Assembly: GCA_017303475.1 (NCBI GenBank) | Contig: JAFLBO010000020.1 | Coordinates: 31,469-95,468 of the forward strand | Direction: 5' to 3' | Length of the DNA: 64,000 bases | Source of the DNA: Chitinophagales bacterium | Lineage (GTDB): Bacteria > Bacteroidota > Bacteroidia > Chitinophagales > Saprospiraceae | In this document: one piece after another, positions 26,080 to 35,264 of the stretch | Layout: every line of letters begins with the position of its first letter | How positions within the stretch are numbered: the first letter of the stretch is position 1 | The notes under the pieces: model-generated | The model's database searches: none | The model's input: only the letters and a program-made list of their open reading frames with translations | Told to the model about the DNA's origin: nothing | Made by a program: the position numbers and the translations under genes

Positions 26080-26362
26080 TTGACGGTGGACGGTAGACGG
26101 TAGACGGTGGACGGCTTACGGTGGACGGTGGACGGCCTACGGTGGACGGTGTGTGGGTAGTAGATTAATGTGAGTTGTCATTCAGAGTACTCGGAACCTA
26201 CACAAGCTTGGCTGTGAGATTAACCCTGTCAAAAAGGATTGCCCGCAGCCAGGCTTGTGCAGGTCCCCTGCCGGGGATGACAACTCACATTAATCTAACT
26301 ACCCACACACCGTCTACCGTCTACCGTCTACCGTCCACCGTAGGCCGTCCACCGTCTACCGT
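26080..26362. repeat. Three-layer palindrome between purA and the FAD oxidoreductase gene
   Basis: The outer arms are tandem ACGGTGGACGG / ACGGTAGACGG words (26080-26152) and their complement (26308-26362). Inside them, GTGTGGGTAGTAGATTAATG pairs with the complementary 26282-26310 region. Innermost, ACACAAGCTTGGCTG pairs with CAGCCAGGCTTGTG. The outer arms touch the start of one gene (26078) and overlap the stop of the other (26356). A fragment of the same word family lies at about 41128-41145. Confidence 0.9.
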
Positions 26363-27627
26363 ATGATCAACTTCTCTCTTTCCGGACCGGTGGAGATCAT
26401 GTTGAAGGGTACGCCGAGTAAATTTTCGAGGTCTTCAAGGTATTCGCGGGCTTCGGTGGGGAGCTGCTCGAAGCTGCGAACATCGTCGAGGGAGCAATTC
26501 CAGCCTTTGTATTTTTTGAGCAGAGGGGCTACCTCTGTCTGGCACAGATCAAATGGGAGGTGCGTGGTGGTTTTGCCGTCGTATTGGTAGTGGGTGGCGG
26601 CGGCAATTTCGTTGAAGATATTGAGCACGTCAATTTTGGTCATGCAGATCTCGGTCACGCCATTGATCAGCATGGTGTAGCGCAATTGTGGCAAATCAAT
26701 CCAGCCACAGCGGCGCGGCCGGCCGGTGGTAGCGCCAAACTCCATACCTTCTTTGCGCAAGAGTTCGCCGGTTTCATTGTCTTCTTCGGTAGGGAACGGA
26801 CCGCTGCCCACCCGGGTGCAATAGGCTTTGGAAATGCCTATTACTTTGCCAATACGCTGCGGAGCCACACCCAAACCGGTGCAAACCCCGGCAGTAACGG
26901 TGTTGCTGGACGTTACAAACGGGTAAGTACCAAAATCAATATCCAGCATACTGCCCTGGGCGCCTTCTGCCAACACCCGCTTGCCGCTTGAAATGGCATC
27001 GTTCACAAAATATTCGCTGTCTACCATTGGGAGTTTGCGCAGGGTATCCAGGCTCTCAAACCATTCGCGTTCAGCGGTTTCCAGATCGAATTCCACCGGG
27101 GCATAAATCTTGAGCAGCTCCAGGTGTTTGGTTTTCAGCGTTTCATATTGTTCGCGGAAAGCCGGCGATTCAATATCGCCAATCCGCAGGCCATTCCGAC
27201 CCGTTTTATCCATATAGGTAGGTCCGATACCTTTCAGGGTAGAACCAATTTTAGCCTTGCCTTTGTGGGCTTCGCTGGCAGCATCGAGCCAGCGGTGGGT
27301 AGGCAGGATCAGGTGCGCCTTGCGGGAAATGAATAGCCTGCGACTGAAATCCACGCCGCTTTGCTCCAGAGAGCGCAGTTCGCGCTGGAACGTAACGGGG
27401 TCCAGCACCACGCCATTCCCGATCAGATTCAGGAGATTTTCCCGGAAAATACCGGAAGGAACCGTGTGCAGTACGTATTTATTGCCGCCAAATTTCAGGG
27501 TGTGTCCGGCATTGGGTCCGCCCTGGAAACGGGCAACCATGTCGTATTCCGTGGCTAAGTAATCCACGATTTTACCTTTTCCTTCATCGCCCCACTGGAG
27601 GCCGAGTATAACGTCTATTTGTTGCAT
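26356..27627 (-). CDS. purA: Adenylosuccinate synthetase
   Basis: The 423-residue enzyme matches PurA in length and motifs: GLQWGDEGKGKIVDYLA with the catalytic Asp and the GTP P-loop, FQGGPNAGHTL, GPTYMDKTGRNGLRIGD, AEGAQGSMLDIDFGTYPFVTSSN, and GPFPTEEDN then TGRPRRCGWIDL. It joins IMP and aspartate with GTP to make adenylosuccinate, the first committed step to AMP. The ATG at 27627 gives MQQIDVILGLQWGDEG, the usual N-terminus; the upstream ATG at 27690 adds a non-family stretch. A TACTTTTG box lies 17 bases upstream. Confidence 0.97.
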   Translation of the reverse strand: MQQIDVILGLQWGDEGKGKIVDYLATEYDMVARFQGGPNAGHTLKFGGNKYVLHTVPSGIFRENLLNLIGNGVVLDPVTFQRELRSLEQSGVDFSRRLFISRKAHLILPTHRWLDAASEAHKGKAKIGSTLKGIGPTYMDKTGRNGLRIGDIESPAFREQYETLKTKHLELLKIYAPVEFDLETAEREWFESLDTLRKLPMVDSEYFVNDAISSGKRVLAEGAQGSMLDIDFGTYPFVTSSNTVTAGVCTGLGVAPQRIGKVIGISKAYCTRVGSGPFPTEEDNETGELLRKEGMEFGATTGRPRRCGWIDLPQLRYTMLINGVTEICMTKIDVLNIFNEIAAATHYQYDGKTTTHLPFDLCQTEVAPLLKKYKGWNCSLDDVRSFEQLPTEAREYLEDLENLLGVPFNMISTGPEREKLIIR

Positions 27628-27643
27628 AAAATCAGGTTGAACG

Positions 27644-27651
27644 CAAAAGTA
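27644..27651 (-). promoter_or_regulatory. Candidate Bacteroidota -7 element upstream of purA
   Basis: Read on the minus strand the bases are TACTTTTG, matching the TAnnTTTG consensus. Transcription would start about 10 bases before the purA ATG. I do not see a clear TTG box at the right spacing, so this is tentative. Confidence 0.4.
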
Positions 27652-27739
27652 GGAAATGGCAGTGAGGGGAAGCCATTTCAAAGTCTTCAAATTTCCTTTT
27701 ACATCAATAATTTGTCAAAAGCCAAGGTGTTACCGGTTG

Positions 27740-27770
27740 TTGCACTTTTAAAATTTTACACCTAACTTTG
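27740..27770 (+). promoter_or_regulatory. Bacteroidota-type promoter before the antitoxin-like gene and priA
   Basis: TTG (27740-27742), a 20-nt spacer and TAACTTTG (27763-27770) match the Bacteroidota housekeeping promoter (-33 TTTG, -7 TAnnTTTG). The predicted start lies only a few bases upstream of the ATG at 27786, giving a very short leader. Confidence 0.65.
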
Positions 27771-27785
27771 CTAAAAAATTACGGC

Positions 27786-28049
27786 ATGTCAGTCCTTGAA
27801 TTGAAAAACAGTTTGCTTAAAATGATCGTAGAAACTGACGATCCACTTTTGTTACAGCAAGCCATAGCTTTTCTTTCAACTATGAAAGGTGAGAAAGACT
27901 GGTGGGATCTTATAACAGATGAAGAGAAAAGAAAAGTTACTCAAGGTCTTGAATGCGCTCAAAACCAAAAAACCTTAACTCACCAACAAGTTAGGCTTGA
28001 AATCAACCTATCGATTTTCGATACCCGTGCGCAGCATCCATTCAACTGA
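27786..28049 (+). CDS. Orphan antitoxin-like small protein
   Basis: The 87-residue protein resembles the short antitoxins that precede RelE/ParE toxins: SVLELKNSLLKMIVETDDPLLLQQAIAFLS, then KDWWDLITDEEKRKVTQGLECAQNQKTLTHQQV, where the WWDxLTxEEK pattern is characteristic. The C-terminal 12 residues (IFDTRAQHPFN) do not fit the family. No toxin follows; instead the stop codon overlaps the priA ATG by one base (28049). The toxin may have been lost and the antitoxin tail replaced. Start at the ATG 27786 rather than the TTG 27768. Confidence 0.65.
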   Translation: MSVLELKNSLLKMIVETDDPLLLQQAIAFLSTMKGEKDWWDLITDEEKRKVTQGLECAQNQKTLTHQQVRLEINLSIFDTRAQHPFN

Positions 28050-30502
28050 TGCGCACTATGTACGCCGACATCATTCTCCCCCTGGCACTTCCCAAACGCA
28101 CCTACACCTATTCCGTACCGGAATCGGTGGCCTCACTTATTCAGCCGGGTGTGCGTGTGGAAGTTCAGTTTGGCCGCAGCAAACGGTATAGCGGACTGGT
28201 AGAACGGGTGCATGAGCAGGCGCCTGGTTATGACGTAAAGCCCATTCTTTCGGTACTGGATGAAGTAACCGTGGTTACTCCGCAGCAATTCCGGCTCTGG
28301 GACTGGATGGCTGATTACTACTGTTGCACGCTGGGGGAAGTGATGAGCGCCGCCCTGCCCGGCCACCTCAAACTCACCAGCGAAACCCGACTGGTTTTCA
28401 ACGACCAGCATGGCGACAACTTTTCTGATCTCGACGATGAGGAATACCTGATTGCTGAAGCGCTGCAAATTCAGCATGAAATATTGGTGGAAGACGCCCG
28501 GAAAATCCTGAACAAAAAAACGGTTTTCCCGGTCATTCAGCGACTGCTCAACAAAGGTGTTTTGTTCGTTCGGGAGGAATTACAGGAAAAATTCAAACCC
28601 AAAAAAGTCAGCGCCCTGCGACTGGCAGAGCCTTACCGCTCCCAACCAGAATTGTTACGTCAGGTGATGAACGACCTGAGCGGTAAAGAGCGTCAGCTGG
28701 AAATCCTGATGGCCTACCTGGCACTGGAAAAACGTCAGCCCATGGTGCTCAAACAGGAGGTTTTGTACAAAGCGGATGTCACAGAAGCCTCGCTGAACAC
28801 CCTCATTAAAAAAGGCATTCTGGAAAAATACGCCCGAGAGGTGAGTAGAATAGGCGGTTACGAAGATGACCTCACCGAAGCCGACACGCTCAGCGAACAG
28901 CAGGAAAAAGCAGTTCAGGAATTGAAGCGCTGGTCGGAAAGCGACAAAAATGTGGTGCTGCTGCACGGTGTAACCGGCTCCGGCAAAACGCGGGTGTATG
29001 TGGAACTCATGCGGGAGGCCATCCGCAATGGTCAGCAAGTATTGTATTTACTGCCAGAGATAGGGCTAACCACCCAGATCATACAGCGACTGGAAAAGGT
29101 TTTTGGAAACGATATTTCGGTGTATCATTCCAAGATCAACACCCAGGAAAGGGTGGAGGTCTGGAAAGCGGCAGCGGCCGGGAAACCGGTAATCCTGGCG
29201 GCCCGCAGTGGTTTGTTTTTGCCTTACAAGCAGCTCGGGCTGGTGATCGTGGATGAAGAACACGACCCATCTTTTAAACAATACGACCCGGCGCCGCGCT
29301 ATCATGCCCGCGATACGGCCATTTACCTGGCTGGTTTGTATGGCGCTAAAACGGTTTTGGGCACTGCCACCCCTGCGTTGGAAACCTGGTACAATGTGGA
29401 GACCGGGAAATATGGCCTGGTAACCATGCCGGAGCGTTTTGGAGGACTGGAATTACCGGAGGTGCAAACCATTGACCTGCGCGAGCAGATGAAATACAGG
29501 CAAATGCAGAGCATTTTTTCCAAGCCCCTGCTGGAAAATCTGCAACGCGCGCTCGACAATGGCGAGCAGGCCATTTTGTTTCAAAACCGTCGCGGGTACG
29601 CGCCCATGCTCGAGTGCGAGGTGTGCGGCTGGAACGCCATGTGCCGCTATTGTGATGTGAGTCTTACCTACCACAAACATACCCACCGGCTGCGATGTCA
29701 TTATTGCGGCTATGTGCAGGAACCGGTGCAGGTGTGTCCGGCCTGCGGTTCGGGGAAGATCACGTTTAAAGGCTTCGGGACGGAAAAAATTGAAGATGAG
29801 CTCAAGCTTTTTCTGCCCAATGCGCGGATTGGCAGGATGGACCTTGACACAGCAGGTACCAAAAGCAATCTGAGCGCCATACTCAATGATTTTGAGGAAA
29901 AAAGACTCGATATACTGGTGGGCACCCAGATGGTAACCAAAGGCCTCGATTTTGATAACGTAGGCCTGGTGGGTGTACTGGGCGCCGATGGGATGACCAA
30001 GTTTCCTGATTTCCGTTCGGGGGAACGCGCGTTTCATTTACTGACCCAGGTGGCGGGCCGGGCCGGGCGCAAAAACAAACGCGGTCTGGTGCTGATTCAG
30101 GCTTTTGATCCGAAGCATCCGGTGTTGAAGGAGGTTTTGGAGCATGATTTTCACACTTTTGTTCAGCGGGAATTGCAGGAGCGCATGACGTTTAAGTACC
30201 CGCCGTTTTACCGGCTGATTCACCTCGAGTTGCGGCACAAGGAACCCAAAATCGTGAACGAAGCTGCGTCGTTTTATGCCAAGGCCCTGCGCGCCAAACT
30301 CGGCGACCGGGTGCTGGGACCTGTTATTCCCAATATTGCGCGCATCCGGAATTATTTTGGGCAGGATATCATGCTCAAGCTGGAAAAATCTGCGCCTGTG
30401 ATCAATACCGCCAAAGGACTGATCCGGCATACCACGGAAATTATGCTGGGCAAACCCGGCTGGGGTCAGGTGCAGGTGGCCGTGGATGTGGATCCGGTGT
30501 GA
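28049..30502 (+). CDS. priA: Primosomal replication protein N' (PriA helicase)
   Basis: The 817-residue protein has the full PriA layout: 3' DNA-binding domain (YADIILPLALPKRTYTYSVP...GVRVEVQFG), winged-helix region, and helicase core with Walker A LLHGVTGSGKTRVY, DEEH Walker B (VIVDEEHD) and GTATPALETW. Then come the zinc-binding Cys clusters (CEVCGWNAMCRYCD, CHYCGY, CPACGSG) and the final KGLDFDNVGLVGVLGAD with QVAGRAGR. It restarts stalled forks by reloading the replisome. It is probably cotranscribed with the antitoxin-like gene, whose stop it overlaps. Confidence 0.97.
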   Translation: MRTMYADIILPLALPKRTYTYSVPESVASLIQPGVRVEVQFGRSKRYSGLVERVHEQAPGYDVKPILSVLDEVTVVTPQQFRLWDWMADYYCCTLGEVMSAALPGHLKLTSETRLVFNDQHGDNFSDLDDEEYLIAEALQIQHEILVEDARKILNKKTVFPVIQRLLNKGVLFVREELQEKFKPKKVSALRLAEPYRSQPELLRQVMNDLSGKERQLEILMAYLALEKRQPMVLKQEVLYKADVTEASLNTLIKKGILEKYAREVSRIGGYEDDLTEADTLSEQQEKAVQELKRWSESDKNVVLLHGVTGSGKTRVYVELMREAIRNGQQVLYLLPEIGLTTQIIQRLEKVFGNDISVYHSKINTQERVEVWKAAAAGKPVILAARSGLFLPYKQLGLVIVDEEHDPSFKQYDPAPRYHARDTAIYLAGLYGAKTVLGTATPALETWYNVETGKYGLVTMPERFGGLELPEVQTIDLREQMKYRQMQSIFSKPLLENLQRALDNGEQAILFQNRRGYAPMLECEVCGWNAMCRYCDVSLTYHKHTHRLRCHYCGYVQEPVQVCPACGSGKITFKGFGTEKIEDELKLFLPNARIGRMDLDTAGTKSNLSAILNDFEEKRLDILVGTQMVTKGLDFDNVGLVGVLGADGMTKFPDFRSGERAFHLLTQVAGRAGRKNKRGLVLIQAFDPKHPVLKEVLEHDFHTFVQRELQERMTFKYPPFYRLIHLELRHKEPKIVNEAASFYAKALRAKLGDRVLGPVIPNIARIRNYFGQDIMLKLEKSAPVINTAKGLIRHTTEIMLGKPGWGQVQVAVDVDPV

Positions 30503-30517
30503 GGATTCGCACAGATC

Positions 30518-30637
30518 TATTTCGCGCAGATTCCACACAGATTTGTTGCGCAGATTTCACACAGATTTTTTAAAACACGTGACTAAAAATCTGTGTGGAA
30601 TCTGCGCAACAAATCTGTGTGGAATCTGCGCGAAATA
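30518..30637. repeat. Tandem-word palindrome between convergent genes (CACAGATT/GCGCAGATT)
   Basis: The left arm (30518-30571) alternates CGCGCAGATTCCACACAGATT words. The right arm (30585-30637) is its near-perfect complement with the same word order. The loop is about 13 bases around AACACGTGAC. It lies between the convergent ends of priA and the minus-strand gene ending at 30655. Confidence 0.9.
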
Positions 30638-30654
30638 AACCTCTGCGTGAATCA

Positions 30655-32229
30655 TCAATCCGCGTAGGATCTGCGTGCTGCCCCCAGTCCGGGGAATAGT
30701 TCCGGCAGCTCACCTTTATGTCCCCAGCGGCGATTGAGGTGCCTGGCAATGGCCCGGATCAGATGTTCGTAAGGTACAATTTCCAGTTCATGGGCCTGAT
30801 TGCTGAGTTGAAGCGGCGCAGCACGCAGTTCGGCCAGGTAGGGTTCTGCCCGTGAGAGGAAACGATCGCGGTCGTAATGGTAGCGGGAAAGTATGGTGAG
30901 CATTTTGATAAACAACTGGGAGCGATGCGTTTCTTCGCTATTGCGCAGGTAACGCTCGCGGTATTTTTCCAGGGCAGCAATACGGTCCCACATTTCATCA
31001 TCCCTTTCTTCTACAAAAAGCAGCAGTACCTCGGCAGCGAGTACGGCAATATTCATCCCCATTTTATCCTGCGCAAGGTCCTTTATTTCATTCCGGAATT
31101 TGCGACTTTTCACCTTGGGAAGGTGGTTTTCCGGGATGCTTACGCCGGTTAGTTGTTGAATAATAAACAAATATGCGCCCATAACATGCCAGGTTTCCCG
31201 TTGGGCTTCACGCAGAACGGCAAAACGTTTATGGTGCGTGGCCTGATACCAAACCGCAGCCGCACCAACATAATCCTGTTCGTGCATGCGCAGATAAAAT
31301 CCCAATTCCAGGGTATTAAACCAGTTCACATTGCCCGGACTGCTATACTCAAGCGCCTGAGAAAAATGAAATCCACCAAGTTCATAGCGCCCCAGGTAAA
31401 CGCAATTGGCAATTTCCAGGTAGTGAAAAACATTCAGCGAATGCTGACAGGGGTAGGTCCTCGACGCGAAATAGGCAATGGCCTCTTCGTGCACTTTGGA
31501 GGCCTTCCGCATATCGCCCAGGATGGTAAGTTGATAAGATTTCAGGTGGTAGTAGCACACATGAAAACTATGCGATAATGCCACGCCAACAAAGGGTTCC
31601 AGATCTGTGAGAAACTCACCGGCTTTTTCGGCCAGACCTTTCTGGATACTTTTCTTTTTGGCATATGGTATTTTGACCAAATTGTAATACATCTGGGCTT
31701 TTTCCTCCAGCAAACGCCATTTGTTGTGGATTTCATAAAGCTCCAGGTAGTTGGTATATTCCTTTAAATCATCGCCGGCTACGGAGACGTAATCCATGAG
31801 CACTTTTGATGCTTCCACCACAAATTCCGGGCGGGCGTATTGCAGGCCCAGTTGCAGCAACTCCTCCGCCGCTTTTTTACCGGCGTTTTTACAAGCCAGC
31901 GGACCGGAGGATTTGGCCAGGGCCATCAGTTGAAAGCCGCGAATCCGACCTTGCGTGAGGTCGTCAGACACCGGTTTTTCTGCACCGATATGCAAAACCA
32001 TTTGTTCCAGGCAGCGAAGCAGATCGCGGGCTACCTGCCTGAATTTGGTACGCTCTCCTACCCTGGCTTTTTCAATAGCCTCTGCTTCTGTGCGAAAATG
32101 GTTGACCTGTATGGCATGAAAGAGTTTTAGCACCTCTGTATTGTTCCTGGATAAAAATCCAAGCATGGCCTCGTGCTGCGGCATGGTTTGTTCTACCAGT
32201 GTAACTAATTCAATAAGTTCCTTTATCAT
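30655..32229 (-). CDS. Unrecognised cytosolic protein, alpha-helical repeat type
   Basis: From the ATG at 32229 the protein has 524 residues with no signal peptide and no membrane span. It is Leu/Glu/Arg-rich and looks like consecutive helical hairpins (for example ALEYSSPGNVNWFNTLELGFYLRMHEQDYVGAAAVWYQATHHKRF), as in TPR-like proteins. I recognise no catalytic motif. It is the only gene facing priA at this junction and diverges from the small genes at 32680. The upstream ATG at 32376 is less likely because the added ~49 residues are Cys-rich and unlike the body. Confidence 0.75.
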   Translation of the reverse strand: MIKELIELVTLVEQTMPQHEAMLGFLSRNNTEVLKLFHAIQVNHFRTEAEAIEKARVGERTKFRQVARDLLRCLEQMVLHIGAEKPVSDDLTQGRIRGFQLMALAKSSGPLACKNAGKKAAEELLQLGLQYARPEFVVEASKVLMDYVSVAGDDLKEYTNYLELYEIHNKWRLLEEKAQMYYNLVKIPYAKKKSIQKGLAEKAGEFLTDLEPFVGVALSHSFHVCYYHLKSYQLTILGDMRKASKVHEEAIAYFASRTYPCQHSLNVFHYLEIANCVYLGRYELGGFHFSQALEYSSPGNVNWFNTLELGFYLRMHEQDYVGAAAVWYQATHHKRFAVLREAQRETWHVMGAYLFIIQQLTGVSIPENHLPKVKSRKFRNEIKDLAQDKMGMNIAVLAAEVLLLFVEERDDEMWDRIAALEKYRERYLRNSEETHRSQLFIKMLTILSRYHYDRDRFLSRAEPYLAELRAAPLQLSNQAHELEIVPYEHLIRAIARHLNRRWGHKGELPELFPGLGAARRSYAD

Positions 32230-32679
32230 ATCCAGAAGGTTTTGATGACGGGATAAAGGTGACCTTATTACTATCTGTAAAACTATAACACTTTTTGGCG
32301 TGTATTCCCCTGTTTGTTTGTGCTGTAGAATCCTCTCCGTACTGCAGTAACAGATCTCCGAGGTATCACAACACATATTTTAGTAACAGTTTACCCTTGC
32401 TTTTCCTCCTCTAAACCACTGAAAATCAAGGGCAAAACCCGACAAAACACTATTGATTTCCCCTTTTTTGCGAACATAAAAAACCGAAGCAATATCTTTT
32501 TAAAGCACTGTTATTCAACCACTTATACAATTTTTTTCAGGCCCCTCCCGCTCTTTTTTATCACAATTTGAACCTGCCAAGTGTCGGGAAACCGGCTGAA
32601 ATGCCCCCTCACCTTTGTGTCATCAAACACGCTTCACCTTTTCCGCCGGTAAAACGGCCTCATTAAAAACCATTGCTTT
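32230..32679. other. 450-bp divergent intergenic region
   Basis: It separates the minus-strand 524-residue gene from plus-strand small genes. I see a weak -7-like CACCTTTG at 32610-32617 for the rightward direction, with no matching -33 box. No repeats or RNA genes are evident. It presumably carries promoters for both sides. Confidence 0.4.
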
Positions 32680-32799
32680 ATGAACCACTTCAACACTTTT
32701 CAAAGAACATCATCTGATCAGGTACACAGGCCGCCAAAAAGAAGCCTGTTGACCTTTCAAGTAATCGACATTGTGGGAACTGATATCGCAGTTTGTTGA
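32680..32799 (+). CDS. Possible 39-residue small protein
   Basis: ATG 32680 opens a 39-codon frame starting MNHFNTFQRTSSDQV and ending in Cys. It is followed 5 bases later by the next small frame. There is no homology I recognise. The only support is the tight spacing to the two following frames. It may be non-coding leader sequence. Confidence 0.3.
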   Translation: MNHFNTFQRTSSDQVHRPPKRSLLTFQVIDIVGTDIAVC

Positions 32800-32804
32800 G
32801 CAGT

Positions 32805-32981
32805 ATGGCAGGAAGCGCGAACACTCCACCGAAACACAAAAAATTGATAATGAGACACTTAAAAGAAATTCATTTCCATTTTAGTTGCTTTTTGGATGCC
32901 AAAATCCTGCACAACTGTCGGAACCATTGCAAAATCAGTCACCACACCTTTGCCACATCAGGAAAGCATCAACGCATATGA
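32805..32981 (+). CDS. Possible 58-residue small protein, coupled to the next gene
   Basis: The frame starts MAGSANTPPKHKKLIMRHL and is His- and Cys-rich (HFHFSCFLDAKILHNCRNHCK). Its TGA (32979-32981) overlaps the ATG (32978) of the following gene in an ATGA arrangement, which suggests translational coupling. It has no recognised family. Coding status is uncertain. Confidence 0.35.
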   Translation: MAGSANTPPKHKKLIMRHLKEIHFHFSCFLDAKILHNCRNHCKISHHTFATSGKHQRI

Positions 32982-33394
32982 CACGTTTAGCCACACCGGC
33001 ATACACCGGAAAAAATCTGACCATCAAACCCGGAACCGTCTGGGTACGCACCCAACTCGAAGGCGCGGAACGCTATACGTTGAGGGTACTGGAACGCTCC
33101 GGGGGGAATTTTCCGGACTTGCCGGAGGGCGCCACATGCGCCTATGCCAAGCTGACCTTGTTGGACAGTGGCGCTATAATGGCTTTTTTCCCCATTACCG
33201 CTATGGTTTCTGCACAGGCCAAATTATTGCTCGGCGCTACATGGCTTGAACTGGCTACACCGTTGGTGCTTCCTGATTTTGTCTTCGGATTTGATATGGA
33301 AATTCCAGCTGGTCGACACCCCTTGGTTTTCATTTTGGAAAGCTGGGTGGTACTGTTCAGACCCATTACATCAGGCCATAATCATCCAGGATAG
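32978..33394 (+). CDS. Unrecognised 138-residue protein
   Basis: From the ATG at 32978 the frame encodes 138 residues with no signal peptide. The first part (TGKNLTIKPGTVWVRTQLEG, RYTLRVLERSGG) looks beta-rich. A hydrophobic middle (AIMAFFPITAMVSAQAKLLLGATWLELATPLVLPDFVFG) could contain one membrane segment. An upstream alternative start at 32885 overlaps the preceding small frame. It leads into the accessory block of secreted proteins. I cannot assign a function. Confidence 0.5.
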   Translation: MTRLATPAYTGKNLTIKPGTVWVRTQLEGAERYTLRVLERSGGNFPDLPEGATCAYAKLTLLDSGAIMAFFPITAMVSAQAKLLLGATWLELATPLVLPDFVFGFDMEIPAGRHPLVFILESWVVLFRPITSGHNHPG

Positions 33395-33832
33395 TCCCTG
33401 CTGCCGCACGCAGGTTGGAAAATCTGCGTGCCGGCACAGGGCATCACCTTCCGGATGAACCCTCTATAAATGAAAACACCCGTTTCGCTTGTCCGTAGCC
33501 CGATCTCCGGGCTACGGCTGCGAATCGAACCAGAAATCATCATAACACGCTTCCCTCCCCCAGGGAACCAAATGTCCACGCCCACCAGGAATCCCGCTTT
33601 TGTCGGGATTCCGATGGTGGGATAGGCGCCAAAAAATCAGGGAGTGAGCCGGAAAATCCTTTAAAAGAGTACGGCCGCGTTAGCCGAAAAGCGTATAGAG
33701 TAGGCAAAAAATCTTCAATCAACCATTTAAAAATGAAACTTCAACTGATTTGCACCTACCAGGGTATGAATAACCGAATTGAGAGCTATTTCAGTCTGTA
33801 ACTCTTTTCATGTTTCATAAACACTCATTCGT
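33395..33832. other. 440-bp intergenic region with two hairpins and a 65-nt motif copy
   Basis: It contains a hairpin at about 33495-33519 (CCGTAGCCC / GGGCTACGG), a longer one at about 33578-33622 (CCACCAGGAATCCCG / CGGGATTCCGATGGTGG) and the first copy of the 65-nt motif (33641-33705). A 22-codon frame at 33733-33801 is too short to support as a gene. Confidence 0.6.
33641..33705 (+). promoter_or_regulatory. Conserved 65-nt motif, copy 1 (candidate structured leader)
   Basis: It is identical to copy 2 (35265-35329) except for one base. Conserved blocks are CCGGAAAATCC, GAGTACGG, AGCCGAAAAGCGTA and AGAGTAGGC. TACG can pair with CGTA, enclosing a CGG/CCG hairpin. It lies 128 nt before the start of a secreted-protein gene. 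It matches no riboswitch I know. Confidence 0.6.
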
Positions 33833-35212
33833 ATGCTGACCATTGTTTCATTGACCTCACCCCTTAGCGCCATCAGGAAAACGATTCTTATTTCGGGAGT
33901 GCTCTTGTATTCCATATGCGGCCAGACGCAGGGATTTACGCCCCTCTGGACCAATCAAATATCAATCTCCCCCTACAACCTGCATGGGCCGGAAGGCAAA
34001 ATAACAGTGGTTGGCACGGATGAGGACGGGAAGACTATTTTCGGAAGTATGGCAGATGATGGCACAGGAATCTCGTATACCCCGTTACCAGAGGTTTCTC
34101 TACTGGGCTCTTCCCTGTACGATCCTGCCGAAAACTGCTATTATGTGATGGGAACCTCAGACAATATTGACCAAATGCAACTGGTTAAGTATCAGGCTGA
34201 TGGAATGGTTGTATGGCAGAAAAACTATGCATTCAGCGGCTTTAGATTTCCCTACCAAATTGTAAAGCATGGCAACTACCTGGCGTTTACGTTTGGACAG
34301 GTTTCTATTCAAGGGGTGTCCACCGGTTTGGGCTGGTGGCTACTAGATCCTTCCGGGCAACTGCTGAGTGAAAAGGTTTATTCCATTCCCCAATCCAGCT
34401 CACTGATACTCCCTTATGCCTCCACCTTTACGCCCTCCGGCAAGCTTATCATTACCACCAGCAACGTCGCATCAGGGGAAGGAGTGGTATATGCATTTGA
34501 TCCTGTTTCGGGAGCACTGTCATGGTCCAGAAACATACCACTCCCTGCGCAATCCACTATTCAAAACGTGTATGCTGATGCAGCCAACGAGATATTTCTA
34601 ACCGGCGAATACGGATTTTTTATCCGTCTGAACGCTTTGGGTGAAATTGTTTTCCAAAAGCAAATAGGTTATGCGCCAGTTAGCGCATCATATCAAATAT
34701 TGGAAAAAAACGGCGATTTGTACTTGATCGGCGGTTGGCGCGAAAACATCAACGCCTTCGAAACCAAAGCGCGTGTACTGGTCGTCAAATGCAATCCGGA
34801 AGATGGATCTGAGGACTGGACCTGGGCATATGAGCATACCGGCGAAGACAATGGTCCGGTGGCTACGCACGGTTTTTTTCGGAACGACAGCACCCTGATT
34901 CTGCATTTTTCCAGAGGTTTTTCTTCGGATTGGATTGGCGCCTTTAGACTGAATGGCACGGTTGAAGTGCCAGAGCTGGATGTTCGGCCCCTTCACCCCA
35001 GTCCTAACCCCTCCTCCGATGGTTTTTTCAGTCTGCAGGGAGAGACGCAGGCCGGAAGATTGCGGTTTTACAACAGCCAAGGGCAGCTTGTTTGGGATGC
35101 TGATTACCAGCCGGGAACAACAGTCCAATTGCTTCAGAAAGGAACCTGGTGCATTTTGAGGCTGGAGACAAACGGTATAGCGGGAAATGGATCCATGAAT
35201 AAGCCAATGTAA
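33833..35212 (+). CDS. Secreted beta-propeller-like protein with T9SS sorting domain
   Basis: The 459-residue protein has an N-terminal signal-like segment (KTILISGVLLYSICGQTQG, about residues 16-34). Its body of repeated beta strands (YYVMGTSDNIDQMQLVKYQADG, KLIITTSNVASGEGVVYAFD, DLYLIGGWRENINAF) resembles PQQ/quinoprotein-like propellers. The C-terminus starts a T9SS domain (PLHPSPNPSSDGFFSLQ, RFYNSQGQLVWDA) but the end (GIAGNGSMNKPM) is less conserved than usual. An internal ATG is possible as the true start, since the first 14 residues precede the signal's charged region. Confidence 0.8.
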   Translation: MLTIVSLTSPLSAIRKTILISGVLLYSICGQTQGFTPLWTNQISISPYNLHGPEGKITVVGTDEDGKTIFGSMADDGTGISYTPLPEVSLLGSSLYDPAENCYYVMGTSDNIDQMQLVKYQADGMVVWQKNYAFSGFRFPYQIVKHGNYLAFTFGQVSIQGVSTGLGWWLLDPSGQLLSEKVYSIPQSSSLILPYASTFTPSGKLIITTSNVASGEGVVYAFDPVSGALSWSRNIPLPAQSTIQNVYADAANEIFLTGEYGFFIRLNALGEIVFQKQIGYAPVSASYQILEKNGDLYLIGGWRENINAFETKARVLVVKCNPEDGSEDWTWAYEHTGEDNGPVATHGFFRNDSTLILHFSRGFSSDWIGAFRLNGTVEVPELDVRPLHPSPNPSSDGFFSLQGETQAGRLRFYNSQGQLVWDADYQPGTTVQLLQKGTWCILRLETNGIAGNGSMNKPM

Positions 35213-35264
35213 TAATTTACAACAAAGACATAGTGGACCATGTGCCACAGACAACTAAGGATAC

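Noticed and set aside
33571..33801. Protein-coding origin of the 65-nt motif (frame reading PENPLKEYGRVSRKAYRVG)
   Set aside because: A few differences between copies are synonymous in this frame, but in copy 2 the frame has a stop just upstream and runs into the subtilase gene out of frame, and no common start codon exists.
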